Source: Rubrobacter sp. (lineage in GTDB: Bacteria > Actinomycetota > Rubrobacteria > Rubrobacterales > Rubrobacteraceae). Taken from it: a stretch of DNA of 9,387 bases. The stretch is taken from contig JAFAPF010000182.1 of assembly GCA_019247245.1 (NCBI GenBank), positions 1 through 9,387 of the forward strand, read 5' to 3'. Below are positions 1 through 6,756 of the stretch, in pieces (positions within the stretch are counted from its first letter, which is position 1; every line of letters starts with the position of its first letter). Position numbers and translations under genes: made by a program. Below the pieces are notes generated by a model, which was not told the origin of the DNA, made no database searches, and was given only the letters and a program-made list of their open reading frames with translations.

Positions 1-93
1 TTCCGCTACAACAATCGTGCTGATGAGCGCGGGCTGTTTGCGGCTATCCTCGATCGGATTGAGAAGGCTTCTCCTGAGACTCCTTCTTCTTAG
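1..93 (+). CDS. C-terminal end of an ISXO2/IS1595-type transposase (partial)
   Basis: An open frame enters from the left edge and stops at TAG 91-93, giving 30 residues that begin FRYNNR, followed by LFAAILDRIEK. The motif F-R-[YF]-N-x-R followed by a short helix with L-x-x-[IL]-L-x-R-I is the usual end of the ISXO2-like DDE transposase domain of IS1595-family elements. The tail PETPSS after the helix is unremarkable. The catalytic part lies outside the window, so activity cannot be judged. I could not locate a terminal inverted repeat or target duplication downstream. The family assignment rests only on this short C-terminal motif. Confidence 0.55.
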   Translation, partial: FRYNNRADERGLFAAILDRIEKASPETPSS

Positions 94-217
94 TTGCCTT
101 GTCGAGCAACCCAAAGAAATCGTCTTTTGTAGGTAGTGGGATTTCCAAACCCTTCTCGATCTTTTGGCTCGGCTCGCCTTCTCTGGCAAGGGAACGTTGC
201 TTGTGCGTCTCTGGCAC
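44..217 (-). CDS. Small hypothetical protein antisense to the transposase 3' end
   Basis: A 57-codon minus-strand frame begins at GTG 215-217 and stops at TAG 44-46. The protein is lysine- and glutamate-rich with a central segment EIPLPTKDDFFGLLDKATKK, which reads like a real amphipathic protein rather than noise. From memory, small proteins with an 'I-P-x-P-T-[KR]-x-x-F-F-x-x-L' core occur near transposases of this type, but I cannot verify that here. A weak purine stretch (GGAAGAA) lies upstream of the GTG. The last 50 bases overlap the transposase coding end in antisense. No function is proposed; it could also be a chance ORF. Confidence 0.35.
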   Translation of the reverse strand: MPETHKQRSLAREGEPSQKIEKGLEIPLPTKDDFFGLLDKATKKKESQEKPSQSDRG

Positions 218-245
218 ATCTTCATTCTATTCTTCCAAGAGCTGA

Positions 246-1031
246 ATGACCATCGACCTTAGTGGACCTCGGGCTAAGATTGATAGGGCACGTGAGCATT
301 GTAATGCTCTGGAAGGAGAGATTAATCCAGTCCTCGACGGCAAACGCCACGCTCTTCAGCTGAGAGCCAAGTGTGACCTGGATTCGGGTTATCACATATT
401 TCGGGTCGAAGATTCCGACTCAATGGCGGCTTCGCGTCGCTTTGTTGCTGGGAGACATCGTTCACAACCTGCGGAGCGCTCTCGACCAACTCGCCTGAGA
501 ACTCGTCCTCAATCATAGTGGACGACCCGTGAAGCCCACCCAAACATCAACATCGAATTCCCTATCAAGTTCCATCGCTCTCAACTCACTAGCACATACA
601 CCTTCAATAAAGTCTCGCTTAGTGACCGTACACGCATCGAGAGCGTGCAACCCTATAGCGGAATGGGCAACCCGAAACTGCATGGACTCGCAGTCCTCCA
701 CCAGCTCTCCAACCGGGACAAGCACAGAGCCCTTAATCCAATGCTTGTTTCGACCTCCTATATCACGTGGCACGGCACTGTTTTGGAGGCACCCGGAGCC
801 CGTGAACTCGACTGGGAGTTCATGGCCAGCGGGAAGAACCTGAAAGTCGGCACAGAGCTTATGAAGGCCAGACTCCCCTCCGATGTTGATGATGAAGTGG
901 AAGTGGCAGGCTATGCATTCCCCAACATAAAGCTTCCACAAGGGAACGCTGATATTCTGCGAGGCGTCTGCATAATGTTCAACCTTGTGGAATCTATTGT
1001 TAGCGAATTTGTCAGACTCTACGGAGTCTAA
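246..1031 (+). pseudogene. Decayed conserved hypothetical protein (about 260 aa family), frameshifted and interrupted
   Basis: Three frame segments join into one protein. Residues from ATG 246 (LSGPRAKIDRAREHCNALEGEI) run in one frame to about 440. The core LLGDIVHNLRSALDQLA continues at about 445-495 in the +1 frame. After an in-frame TGA at 496-498, where the family normally has Trp, the frame returns between about 520 and 540 to read NINIEFPIKFHR, then VQPYSGMG, LHGLAVLHQLSNRDKHRALNP, and on to TAA at 1029-1031. The combination GDIVHNLRSALDxL and LHxLSNxDKHR marks a family I know only as a conserved hypothetical protein of actinobacteria and other soil bacteria; no function is known to me. 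There are at least two indels and one nonsense codon, so it should not make a full protein. The antisense ORF over this region is a shadow. Confidence 0.75.
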
Positions 1032-1047
1032 AGCTTTGTTACCCAAA

Positions 1048-1541
1048 CTAACCTCCTTTCCATAGTACTGCCGTCAAAGGCATAGATACCAAAACAAACG
1101 GTACGGCGACGAAGCCGACGCCGTAGAGCGCCATCAGGAGCGGCACTTGTCCGGAGGCTCTATCACCTCAACCACGGCGCCGGGCGACGGGCGCACCTCA
1201 ATAAAGCCAAGCAGCTGGTCTACAAGCAGGGTGAAGAGGAACTTTAAGGGATATACATAGAAAAGAACGATAAACAGCAAGATAGCGTTCAGGAGCACCG
1301 TGAAGGTGTCCTGAAGACCATACCACCAGAAGAATTCGAATTGCTCGAACCATACCGTGAGAAGTAGCGCGAAGCAGACCACGAAGGCGAAGAACCCCTG
1401 TATGGTTGCGAGCAGTTCGTCGAATGTCCTGGGGACCTCTAGGGAGACCACCAGTAAGGTGACCGCAAAGGCGAGGACGGCGTTAGAGAAGCCCTCGATA
1501 CACGTGACTTCCTCGCCTTGCCAGGTGAAACCCTCCTCCAC
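1048..1541 (-). pseudogene. TMEM175-type (DUF1211) membrane channel gene, frameshifted and shortened
   Basis: Starting at GTG 1539-1541, with AAGAGG at 1549-1554 as a well-spaced ribosome site, the frame encodes IEGFSNAVLAFAVTLLVVSL, then TM helices around FFAFVVCFALLLTVW and VLLNAILLFIVLFYVYPLKF. This is the layout of the first half of prokaryotic TMEM175 proteins, a six-helix potassium-channel family. The frame ends at TGA 1134, but the adjacent frame continues with QVPLLMALYGVGFVAVPFVL to TAG 1048-1050, the expected fourth helix; a small indel near 1140-1150 separates them. Even when joined, the product (about 165 aa) looks shorter than usual and lacks the last helices. The family's RxxxFSD signature in helix 1 reads C-IEG-FSN here: both Arg and Asp are replaced. 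Together these point to a dying gene. One indel alone could be a sequencing error, but the motif loss could not. Confidence 0.75.
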
Positions 1542-2261
1542 GCGCCAACCTCTTGCGTAGCACCTCTTATCATCACCCCGCAGCTTCGGTAAAGATCCTT
1601 ACCACGCTACCGGATGATACAGCAGCGACAGCAGTATGACGTTTCTCACCAAGCGGTAGCCAGACGTTCGTTAACCGGGCTGAGGCAGACGTCGGTAGAT
1701 GGAGTGCACCAAAGTGCTTATAGGTAGGAAGTGAACCAGCAGATAGCGAATACCCTACGGGTGTCGAATAAGATCTCGTGGCTAACCAGACGCTGCGCGA
1801 GCTAGCGCGCACCATCGCACCATGCACCATATATAGGTGCCTCACAGGGACGCCCACCAGTGAGACGGACGAGACCAGGGTGCTTGTGCACCGTCTCTTC
1901 CCTCATCACGCTCGAGTTGGTCTCCCACTCCACACAACGGATACTAACCGGTGCCGCTCAAAGACCAGACTCTCTCCCGGACGGAGCAGCTCGCGGGGTA
2001 CCGGCATCAGGGGGAAAGCAGTTGCGTATCGGTCCACAACCGAAGAGTTTATCGGATGCTTGTGATCTCCAATCAAGGGGTGCAGATTACGCCGTGATCG
2101 CTTAAGGTGGGGGTTTTGAGCATAGGATGGGCCCCATTGAACATCCGGGCTGGCACCCCCTCCTACACCCAGAAGCCCTGCCCGGTTCTTATATTGTTCG
2201 CTAGCCAGCCCACCATGTCAAACGCCCAGGATTTGGCCATCATGAAGCTGGAAGAAGCATT
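1542..2261. other. 720-base stretch without a credible protein; contains a hairpin-rich segment (1752-1897)
   Basis: The open frames here (minus 1573-1857, plus 1778-2065 and 1860-2105) resemble no protein I know. A run of perfect short stems does stand out on the plus strand: ACCC/GGGT at 1752-1762; TGCGCG/CGCGCA at 1794-1811; GCACC/GGTGC at 1824-1840 with a 7-base loop; CTCAC/GTGAG at 1841-1864; and GAGAC plus GGTGC pairing with GCACC plus GTCTC at 1871-1897 around a TTGT loop. The style, including the phrase TCGAATAAGATCTCGTGGCT at 1764-1783, reminds me of domain I of bacterial group II introns, but no reverse transcriptase, domain V or GTGYG boundary was found. It may be the remains of a structured RNA. 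The rest (1898-2261) shows nothing I can name. Confidence 0.3.
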
Positions 2262-2783
2262 CTAATATCCACGCTGTCGATCCGTCGTGGTTCTTTCTGG
2301 CGTGGTCGGTTCATTGGGGCTCCACGTAAGGCTCACAACCCCATAAGGCTCGGTGGTGCTACCCGACTTGAGCGCTCTACCATTTTCCAAGATTTGCAAA
2401 CTTAGCTGGTGATTGTTGTTAGCGATCTTGGCAACCGTAACGAACACGAAGTCCGCCAAACGAGGGTCGGTACGAGCCTCAATCTTGTAGTCGACAGGAA
2501 CGGATCCGGTAACCGGGCGGCTCGCATCGAGGGTGCTGAACTGGCCAGAGAACTGTTCGCCGGTTGAGCCTGACACCCTTATAGTTAGTGTTTCTTTGTC
2601 TTCGCTCGAAGAAGACGATGGTGTGGTAGCGGGCTGCTGATTAGCACCTTGCTTTTGCGCTTTTCCGGTTTGCTCAGAAGAAGCTGTCTCGCGGTTCTGG
2701 GACGCATTAGTCAGAGCATAGCTGACTATGCCGAAGCATATCACCAGCACCATCACGAGCCCCAAAATCTCACGCCAGCTCAC
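2262..2783 (-). CDS. Membrane-anchored protein with an Ig-like (MmpS-like) extracellular domain
   Basis: The start is placed at GTG 2781-2783 rather than the in-frame ATG two codons earlier, because AAGAGG sits six bases before the GTG and the protein then begins V(M)SWREILGL, matching my memory of similar actinobacterial proteins. The product is 173 aa. Residues about 5-25 (ILGLVMVLVICFGIVSYAL) form one membrane anchor. A low-complexity Gln/Ser/Thr linker follows to about residue 63, then a beta-rich domain with TIRVSGSTGEQFSG, VPVDYKIEA and a closing EPYGVVSLTWSPNEP. A single anchor, a flexible linker and a small beta-sandwich ending in V-x-[LV]-x-W resembles MmpS/Ig-like secreted domains. 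It lies downstream of the PAP2 gene on the same strand, 136 bases away, so is probably transcribed separately. The molecular role is unknown; the domain call is tentative. Confidence 0.75.
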   Translation of the reverse strand: MSWREILGLVMVLVICFGIVSYALTNASQNRETASSEQTGKAQKQGANQQPATTPSSSSSEDKETLTIRVSGSTGEQFSGQFSTLDASRPVTGSVPVDYKIEARTDPRLADFVFVTVAKIANNNHQLSLQILENGRALKSGSTTEPYGVVSLTWSPNEPTTPERTTTDRQRGY

Positions 2784-2919
2784 TGGCATCCTCTTAACCC
2801 CGTTCGTCTACCAGTTTATCCTGCTTAACCACAAGCGACACCTCTCACACTGTTACTTAGGTACGCTGACGACCCGAAAAGCCAGCCATCATGGAAAGTA
2901 TCAGCAACAGCAAGTGCCC

Positions 2920-3498
2920 TTAGCTTGCTAGGAAGTGGAATGCGACCCACGTTAGCCCACCTCCAACAAGCGTGCCGAGCGCCAGTTCTAAAGTACTATG
3001 GCGCCCCAACACCATCCTCGCCCACCATACCAGAGGCAGGATCGGTATGACAAGCGCCCCCCACACACCGGAGATGAAGATCAGGCATACGGAGGCTCCT
3101 GCCACACCCGCCGCGTGTAGTGAGAGCTTGAGGAAAGGAGTAAGGAGTGCGAAGGCCACAGTTGCCAGGGAATAGGAAAGCAGGACCGTACGTAGTAGAG
3201 CAGGCGCTCCGAGGAGGGTGACTAGGACCCAGGTTCCGGTATGCAATAGTGCTACCACCCGGAGAGGCCACACCCTCTCCTGCTGTGGGATCTTACCGGG
3301 ATCCCGCACCTTCCCCGTGCCGGCCAGGTATGCGAGGTAAGCTAGCGAAAGCCCACTGGTGAGCAGGAGGCAGAGCACAGCCCAGAGGAGTCCTCCCCAC
3401 CCGGCACCCACCACGCCCACCACCAAAAACAGTGGTACACCCAGGAGCGGCAGGCGGGTCGCGTCGGAGACGAGCTGGGCTACGCGTGTAGGGTCCAT
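2920..3498 (-). CDS. PAP2-superfamily integral membrane protein
   Basis: A 192-aa very hydrophobic protein with about six membrane helices (for example residues 18-30, 35-57, 84-97, 103-118, 133-157 and 173-188). PAP2 lipid-phosphatase motifs are recognisable: a basic element KIPQQERVWPLR (69-80), SLHAAG (126-131) standing for the SGH motif with His128, and RMVLGRHSTLE (161-171), where Arg161 and His167 match R-x5-H. The acidic residue after x3 is Glu171 rather than the usual Asp. These proteins normally dephosphorylate lipid phosphates or isoprenoid diphosphates at the membrane; with the altered first motif and D-to-E change, activity is uncertain. The start ATG 3496-3498 has no Shine-Dalgarno sequence and lies nine bases after a -10-like TACAAT, suggesting a leaderless mRNA. 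It is divergent from the NIF3 gene. Confidence 0.75.
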   Translation of the reverse strand: MDPTRVAQLVSDATRLPLLGVPLFLVVGVVGAGWGGLLWAVLCLLLTSGLSLAYLAYLAGTGKVRDPGKIPQQERVWPLRVVALLHTGTWVLVTLLGAPALLRTVLLSYSLATVAFALLTPFLKLSLHAAGVAGASVCLIFISGVWGALVIPILPLVWWARMVLGRHSTLELALGTLVGGGLTWVAFHFLAS

Positions 3499-3506
3499 GG
3501 CTCGCG

Positions 3507-3516
3507 ATTGTACAAT
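3507..3516. promoter_or_regulatory. Palindromic bidirectional -10 element between divergent genes
   Basis: ATTGTACAAT is a perfect 10-base palindrome. It gives TACAAT (TAnnnT, a sigma-70-type -10 form) on the plus strand at 3511-3516 and on the minus strand at 3512-3507. The plus ATG (3525) and the minus ATG (3498) are each separated from their hexamer by exactly eight bases, so the arrangement is mirror-symmetric. Neither gene has a ribosome-binding site, consistent with leaderless initiation. The -35 regions are weak on both sides. The alternative is an operator for a dimeric repressor. Confidence 0.55.
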
Positions 3517-3524
3517 GCCTCCTC

Positions 3525-4583
3525 ATGACCACATATACATGCGAGGTAGCCGAGGCGGTAGAACGTATAGCCCCAAGCGCTCTGGCGGAAGATTGGGACA
3601 ACCCGGGACTCCAGGTTGGAGACCCCCACGGAGTAGTCGATGGGATACTCGTCGCTCTCACGCCCCTGCCGGAGGTCTTTGACGAGGTGGAGGAGACCGG
3701 GGCAAACTTCCTGCTCTTTCACCATCCCCTTATCTTTCAAAACCTCAAGAGCGTGAACAAAACGTCCTATCCGGGAGACTTGATCTCACGAGCCGTGCGG
3801 TACAACCTCACCGTTTATGCTGCCCACACCAACTACGATGCTGCTCCCGAAGGGGTTTCGGTCGCTCTGGCAGATTCTTTGGGCCTCGAAGGCCTTTTGA
3901 GGGTCGTGGTCCCACGAGGAAGCCTGCGCAAGCTCGTGGTTTTTGTCCCCGAGGAAAACGCCAATGCGATGGTCGACGTTCTCGCCAAGACCGGCGCGGA
4001 TATTATCGGGAGGCACACATACCACGCTTTTCCCGCACAGGGGACCGGCTCGTACGCTGACCAGACGGGTCAATCGGAGCAGGCGCTCGAGCTCCGGTTG
4101 GAGGCCGTGATCCCAGACCACGCAGCCCTACGAGCCGTCACGGCAGCGCGCGCCGCCCATCCGTACGAAGAACCCATCATCGACGTTTACCCCGTTGATG
4201 GACACCCTAAAGGCTGCGGCTATGGTCGTCTGGGAAGGCTCCCAGAGCCGCTCACACCGGAGGAGCTGTGCGATCACGTTTGGAAATCTCTAGGCTTCCC
4301 AGCCCGCCTCGTCGCCAACCCGGATGCCCAATGTTCGTTGAGGAGCGTAGCGGTTCTCGGAGGCTCAGGTGGCTCCTTCGTCCGGGAGGCTGCCTTCTCG
4401 GACGCGGATGCTTACATCACAGGAGATCTCAACTACCATGAGGGGCTGCTCGCCGAGTCTTTGGGGCTCGTCGCGATAGACGCCGGGCATGCAGCGACGG
4501 AACTACCCTCGCTAGAGCCACTCGCCCAGAGGTTGGCAGAGCTCGTGGATGTGCCGGTCTCAGTCAGCCGCGTCCGGCGCTAG
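3525..4583 (+). CDS. NIF3-like (DUF34) dinuclear metal-centre protein
   Basis: A full-length 352-aa member of the NIF3/DUF34 family, which forms toroidal hexamers carrying a dinuclear metal site; the physiological role remains unsettled (GTP cyclohydrolase-like or metal-insertion roles have been suggested). Family landmarks appear in order: AEDWDNPGLQVGD (21-33), LLFHHPLIF (63-71, metal His66/His67), AAHTNYDAAP (99-108, His101/Asp105), GTGSY (173-177), AAHPYEEPIIDVYP (210-223), GYGRLGRLPEP (232-242), YITGDLNYHE (297-306) and IDAGHAATE (318-326, His322/Glu326). The region between about 128 and 225 is the YqfO-type PII-like insertion, so this is the long bacterial form. The N-terminus MTTYTCEVAEAVERIAP fits the family and supports ATG 3525 despite the lack of a ribosome site. 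Its stop overlaps the stop of the convergent kinase pseudogene by four bases. No lesions were seen. Confidence 0.95.
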   Translation: MTTYTCEVAEAVERIAPSALAEDWDNPGLQVGDPHGVVDGILVALTPLPEVFDEVEETGANFLLFHHPLIFQNLKSVNKTSYPGDLISRAVRYNLTVYAAHTNYDAAPEGVSVALADSLGLEGLLRVVVPRGSLRKLVVFVPEENANAMVDVLAKTGADIIGRHTYHAFPAQGTGSYADQTGQSEQALELRLEAVIPDHAALRAVTAARAAHPYEEPIIDVYPVDGHPKGCGYGRLGRLPEPLTPEELCDHVWKSLGFPARLVANPDAQCSLRSVAVLGGSGGSFVREAAFSDADAYITGDLNYHEGLLAESLGLVAIDAGHAATELPSLEPLAQRLAELVDVPVSVSRVRR

Positions 4584-5577
4584 CGGCTAACTTTCACCCT
4601 TATGAGCTGCTCTAGCTCCCTCTGGGAGGGCAGCGCTTGAATAGCCCCGCCTGTACAGGCGAGGGCACCCGCCGCCCCGCATCTCGCCGCCTCGCGCACC
4701 CGCGTTTTATTCCCTACGGAGTCTTGGAGAGGCACACGAGGCATGCAGCCAAGAACGCATCTCCCACCCCCATCGGATCAACGGTCTCCACCTCGAAGGC
4801 CGGTACACTACCCTCAAACTCTTGCGAAGCGTAAAACGCTCCGCGCTCTCCAAAGGTAACGAAGACTAAAGAGGCACCGCGCTCGAGCAGCATTCTTGCA
4901 GCTTCCTCGGCGTCTGTAGTATCCAAAAGCGGCTCGACCTCTTCATCGCTGAGCTTGACGATGCAGGAGTGTTCGATCAGGGGGTACACCGCTTCGCGAG
5001 CCAACTAGACATCATCCCATAAATGCTGCCGCAGGTTCACATAAGGCTATGGGGACGGCCAGCTCCTCCGCAAGCTCTACGGTCCGGTGCACCGCCGAGC
5101 GAGCTGGTTCACGCAGCAAGGGGATACTCCCGAAGGTCACGAACGAGGCGCCGGACAACGCTTCTCGCGAGACATCCTCTGGGCCGAGAAGCTTATCGGC
5201 GGCCGGGTCCGAGCGGTAGAAGGTAAAGGAGCGATCACCGGAGGCCGTGATGTCTACGAACGCCAGGGAAGTTCGCGTCGGCTGCCCGCACCTGCGAATC
5301 ACCTGCGAATCGCCGAGACATCCACACCCTCAATCCTGAGAGCTCGCAGGATAAAGTCGCCGAAGACGTCGTCTCCCATAGTTCCGATAAATGAGGCCTT
5401 GGACCCCAGTCGGCTGGTAGCGACAGCCACGTTTGCAGAAGCGCCACCGGGCCGAGCAGTGAATGGTAGCTCCGCTGGCGAAAGCGTTTCCTTCCGGTAG
5501 ACATCTGCCACCTCGCCCAAAGCCACTACCCTGCCCAATATCTCGCCCCCTGCTACACACAGGCGGTCATGCCTCAA
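4580..5577 (-). pseudogene. PfkB-family sugar kinase (fructokinase-like), multiply disrupted
   Basis: Reassembling minus-strand segments gives one ribokinase-fold kinase of about 325 aa. Segment 1 (TTG about 5577 to 5302) carries PGGASANVAVATSRLG and GDDVFGDFI. A perfect 11-bp duplication shifts the frame. Segment 2 (to about 5045) carries TSLAFVDITASGDRSFTFYR. A 2-base loss near 5040-5045 shifts to VNLRQHLWDDV, followed by TAG 5005-5007 where Glu is expected. Segment 3 carries EEVEPLLDTTDAEEAARML. TAG 4714-4716 and a 1-base loss near 4700 come before the end TRVREAARCGAAGALACTG and TAG 4580-4582. The ATP/anion-hole motif, normally DTTGAGDAF, is DPMGVGDAF (4754-4783). Intact PfkB kinases phosphorylate sugars such as fructose or 2-keto-3-deoxygluconate. 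Here no active product is plausible. The final TAG overlaps the NIF3 stop tail-to-tail. Confidence 0.9.
5290..5311. repeat. Perfect 11-bp tandem duplication inside the kinase pseudogene
   Basis: ACCTGCGAATC occurs at 5290-5300 and again immediately at 5301-5311. Read on the minus strand, deleting one copy joins VDVSAIRR directly to CGQPTRTSLAFVD in a single frame; with both copies present the frame hits TGA at 5299-5301. The duplication is therefore one of the events that broke the kinase, and its perfect identity suggests it is fairly recent. Confidence 0.9.
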
Positions 5578-5700
5578 ATCCTCAGAGAGGGGAGAAGTAG
5601 GACAAAGAGTAAGAGAAGAGGACTAGCTCTACCATGTTAAACAACAGCGGTGATAGGCGAACGAGGAGATCATAAAAACGCTCAGATTAGAAACCGAATG

Positions 5701-5716
5701 TCCCGGCAGGCCGGGA
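5701..5716 (-). terminator. GC-rich hairpin downstream of the small hypothetical gene
   Basis: TCCCGGC-AG-GCCGGGA is a perfect 7-bp inverted repeat with a 2-base centre (in practice a 6-bp stem with a CAGG loop). It lies 34 bases beyond the stop of the minus-strand gene ending at 5751. There is no clear T-run after it on the minus strand, so an intrinsic terminator is only a possibility. Confidence 0.25.
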
Positions 5717-5750
5717 GTGTACAAACAGCGACCGAGAGAAACGATCCTCC

Positions 5751-6017
5751 TCAGCCCTCTGGACGAAATTTCATTACCGACGCGCTAGCTTCCCAGATAG
5801 CGTTTAACACGTTGGCATCCAGAGCGTTCCGCTCCGCTAACTCCCGGATTTGCTGATCGATACGGGCCAAGTACTCCTCTACATTTTCGAACCGCTGCCA
5901 GATTAGACGTCGTATGGCAGCTTCTTCCTCTTCACTCAACCTCCTGGGTCTGACCCACCCAAGCACTTCACCACCGTATGACCCTTGGAGCGCCGCGTGC
6001 CGCGTCTTGTCCCCCAT
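5751..6017 (-). CDS. Small hypothetical helical protein
   Basis: An 88-aa product from ATG 6015-6017, with GAGG four bases upstream as ribosome site. I do not recognise the family. The N-terminal third (MGDKTRHAALQGSYGGEVLG) is Gly/basic; the rest is highly charged and predicted helical, with an acidic run LSEEEEAAIRRLIWQRF, then ENVEEYLARIDQQIRELAER with coiled-coil spacing, and a last helix around LDANVLNAIWEASASV. There is no signal peptide or membrane segment. A plausible promoter lies upstream (-35 TTGCAG, -10 TGTAAT) and a GC hairpin downstream, so it looks like a single-gene transcript. The presence of a ribosome site and promoter makes it likelier to be a real gene than a chance frame. 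Confidence 0.6.
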   Translation of the reverse strand: MGDKTRHAALQGSYGGEVLGWVRPRRLSEEEEAAIRRLIWQRFENVEEYLARIDQQIRELAERNALDANVLNAIWEASASVMKFRPEG

Positions 6018-6048
6018 TTGTCCTCGCCTTTCGATATTCTTTTCGCTT

Positions 6049-6078
6049 ATTACACAACCTGTAGGGGGGTATCTGCAA
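6049..6078 (-). promoter_or_regulatory. Putative promoter of the 88-aa hypothetical gene
   Basis: On the minus strand TTGCAG (6078-6073) and TGTAAT (6054-6049) are separated by 18 bases and lie 31 bases before the ATG at 6017. Both hexamers are four- to five-of-six matches to the sigma-70 consensus. The call is by motif only. Confidence 0.4.
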
Positions 6079-6460
6079 CCTAACCTCTATATTTAGGTGT
6101 AATCTGAGTTCAGCGCTAGTCTCATGTAACTGATAAGTTAAGCGTCAAGTCTAAAATCGACGGTATTGTGATTACACTGTTTTGCTCCTCACGAAGGGGT
6201 ATTGTGAGGGTATGCGCTTATGAAGAATGAGTTAAGTGTAGAGCCTGCCGAACCTCCTCACAAGCGCCCAAATGTAGCTTGACATAAACTATAGCTTCAT
6301 TCCAAGTGGAAGCCATATACTGGTCTATCTTGCACTGTGTGCACAGCATGTTGCGCTTGGCAAAACCCGCCCTATGATGACCGTGCGACGTGCTTTACGC
6401 TACCTGGCTAAATGCACTCGGGTCCCGAACGTTTCAGACATTTGACCACTCTATCTCAAC
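6079..6460. other. Noncoding, AT-richer stretch
   Basis: No protein frame of interest. Features seen: an inverted repeat ACCTAA/TTAGGT (6078-6098), a 10-base direct repeat GGTATTGTGA (6162-6171 and 6198-6207), a hairpin CCTCAC/GTGAGG with an 11-base loop (6187-6209) and a near-palindrome CTGTG-TG-CACAG (6335-6346). A TTGACA at 6279-6284 has no -10 at the right spacing. Frames such as the 20-codon one at 6220 are too short to support. Confidence 0.4.
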
Positions 6461-6756
6461 GTGAGCCTCTATCTAACCATGCAGGAAGCCACTCGGGCAG
6501 CTCGGGGTGCCAGTAGAAGCCGTGCGTAGGCGAATGCACTAGGATCAAGTACTCGAAAAGAAGATAGCGGAAGGTGGTGTTTCCGTACTCCTGACCACCA
6601 AACAGCTAGCAGAAGCTCATGAAAATTCCGATACACGTTCGGGCGCTCATAAGCCACGCGTTCATGACCAGGCGGCGCTAACCGAGGAGTTGTGGAACCA
6701 GAATGTGTTCCTCCACCGGGAGGAGGCTCGTATAAGAGATAAGCCGTCGCGATCCG

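Noticed and set aside
513..1046. Long minus-strand ORF (177 codons)
   Set aside because: It is antisense to the recognisable decayed gene at 246-1031 and its translation matches no family; a shadow frame.
1573..1857. Minus-strand ORF of 94 codons
   Set aside because: No recognisable domain, no convincing ribosome site, and it covers the hairpin cluster; more likely chance over a structured noncoding segment.
2215..2265. Short plus-strand frame starting ATG 2215 (16 codons)
   Set aside because: Too short, no ribosome site, and overlaps the end of the minus-strand gene; no support for a gene or an intron-encoded protein start.
3786..4121. Minus-strand ORFs inside the NIF3 gene
   Set aside because: They are shadows of a full-length, clearly conserved plus-strand gene.
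4714..5302. The two minus-strand frames 4714-5004 and 5012-5302 as separate small genes
   Set aside because: Both are consecutive pieces of the same PfkB kinase; neither has its own ribosome site, and each starts just after a lesion.
6279..6284. TTGACA as a promoter -35
   Set aside because: No acceptable -10 hexamer lies 15-19 bases downstream, and no gene starts nearby.
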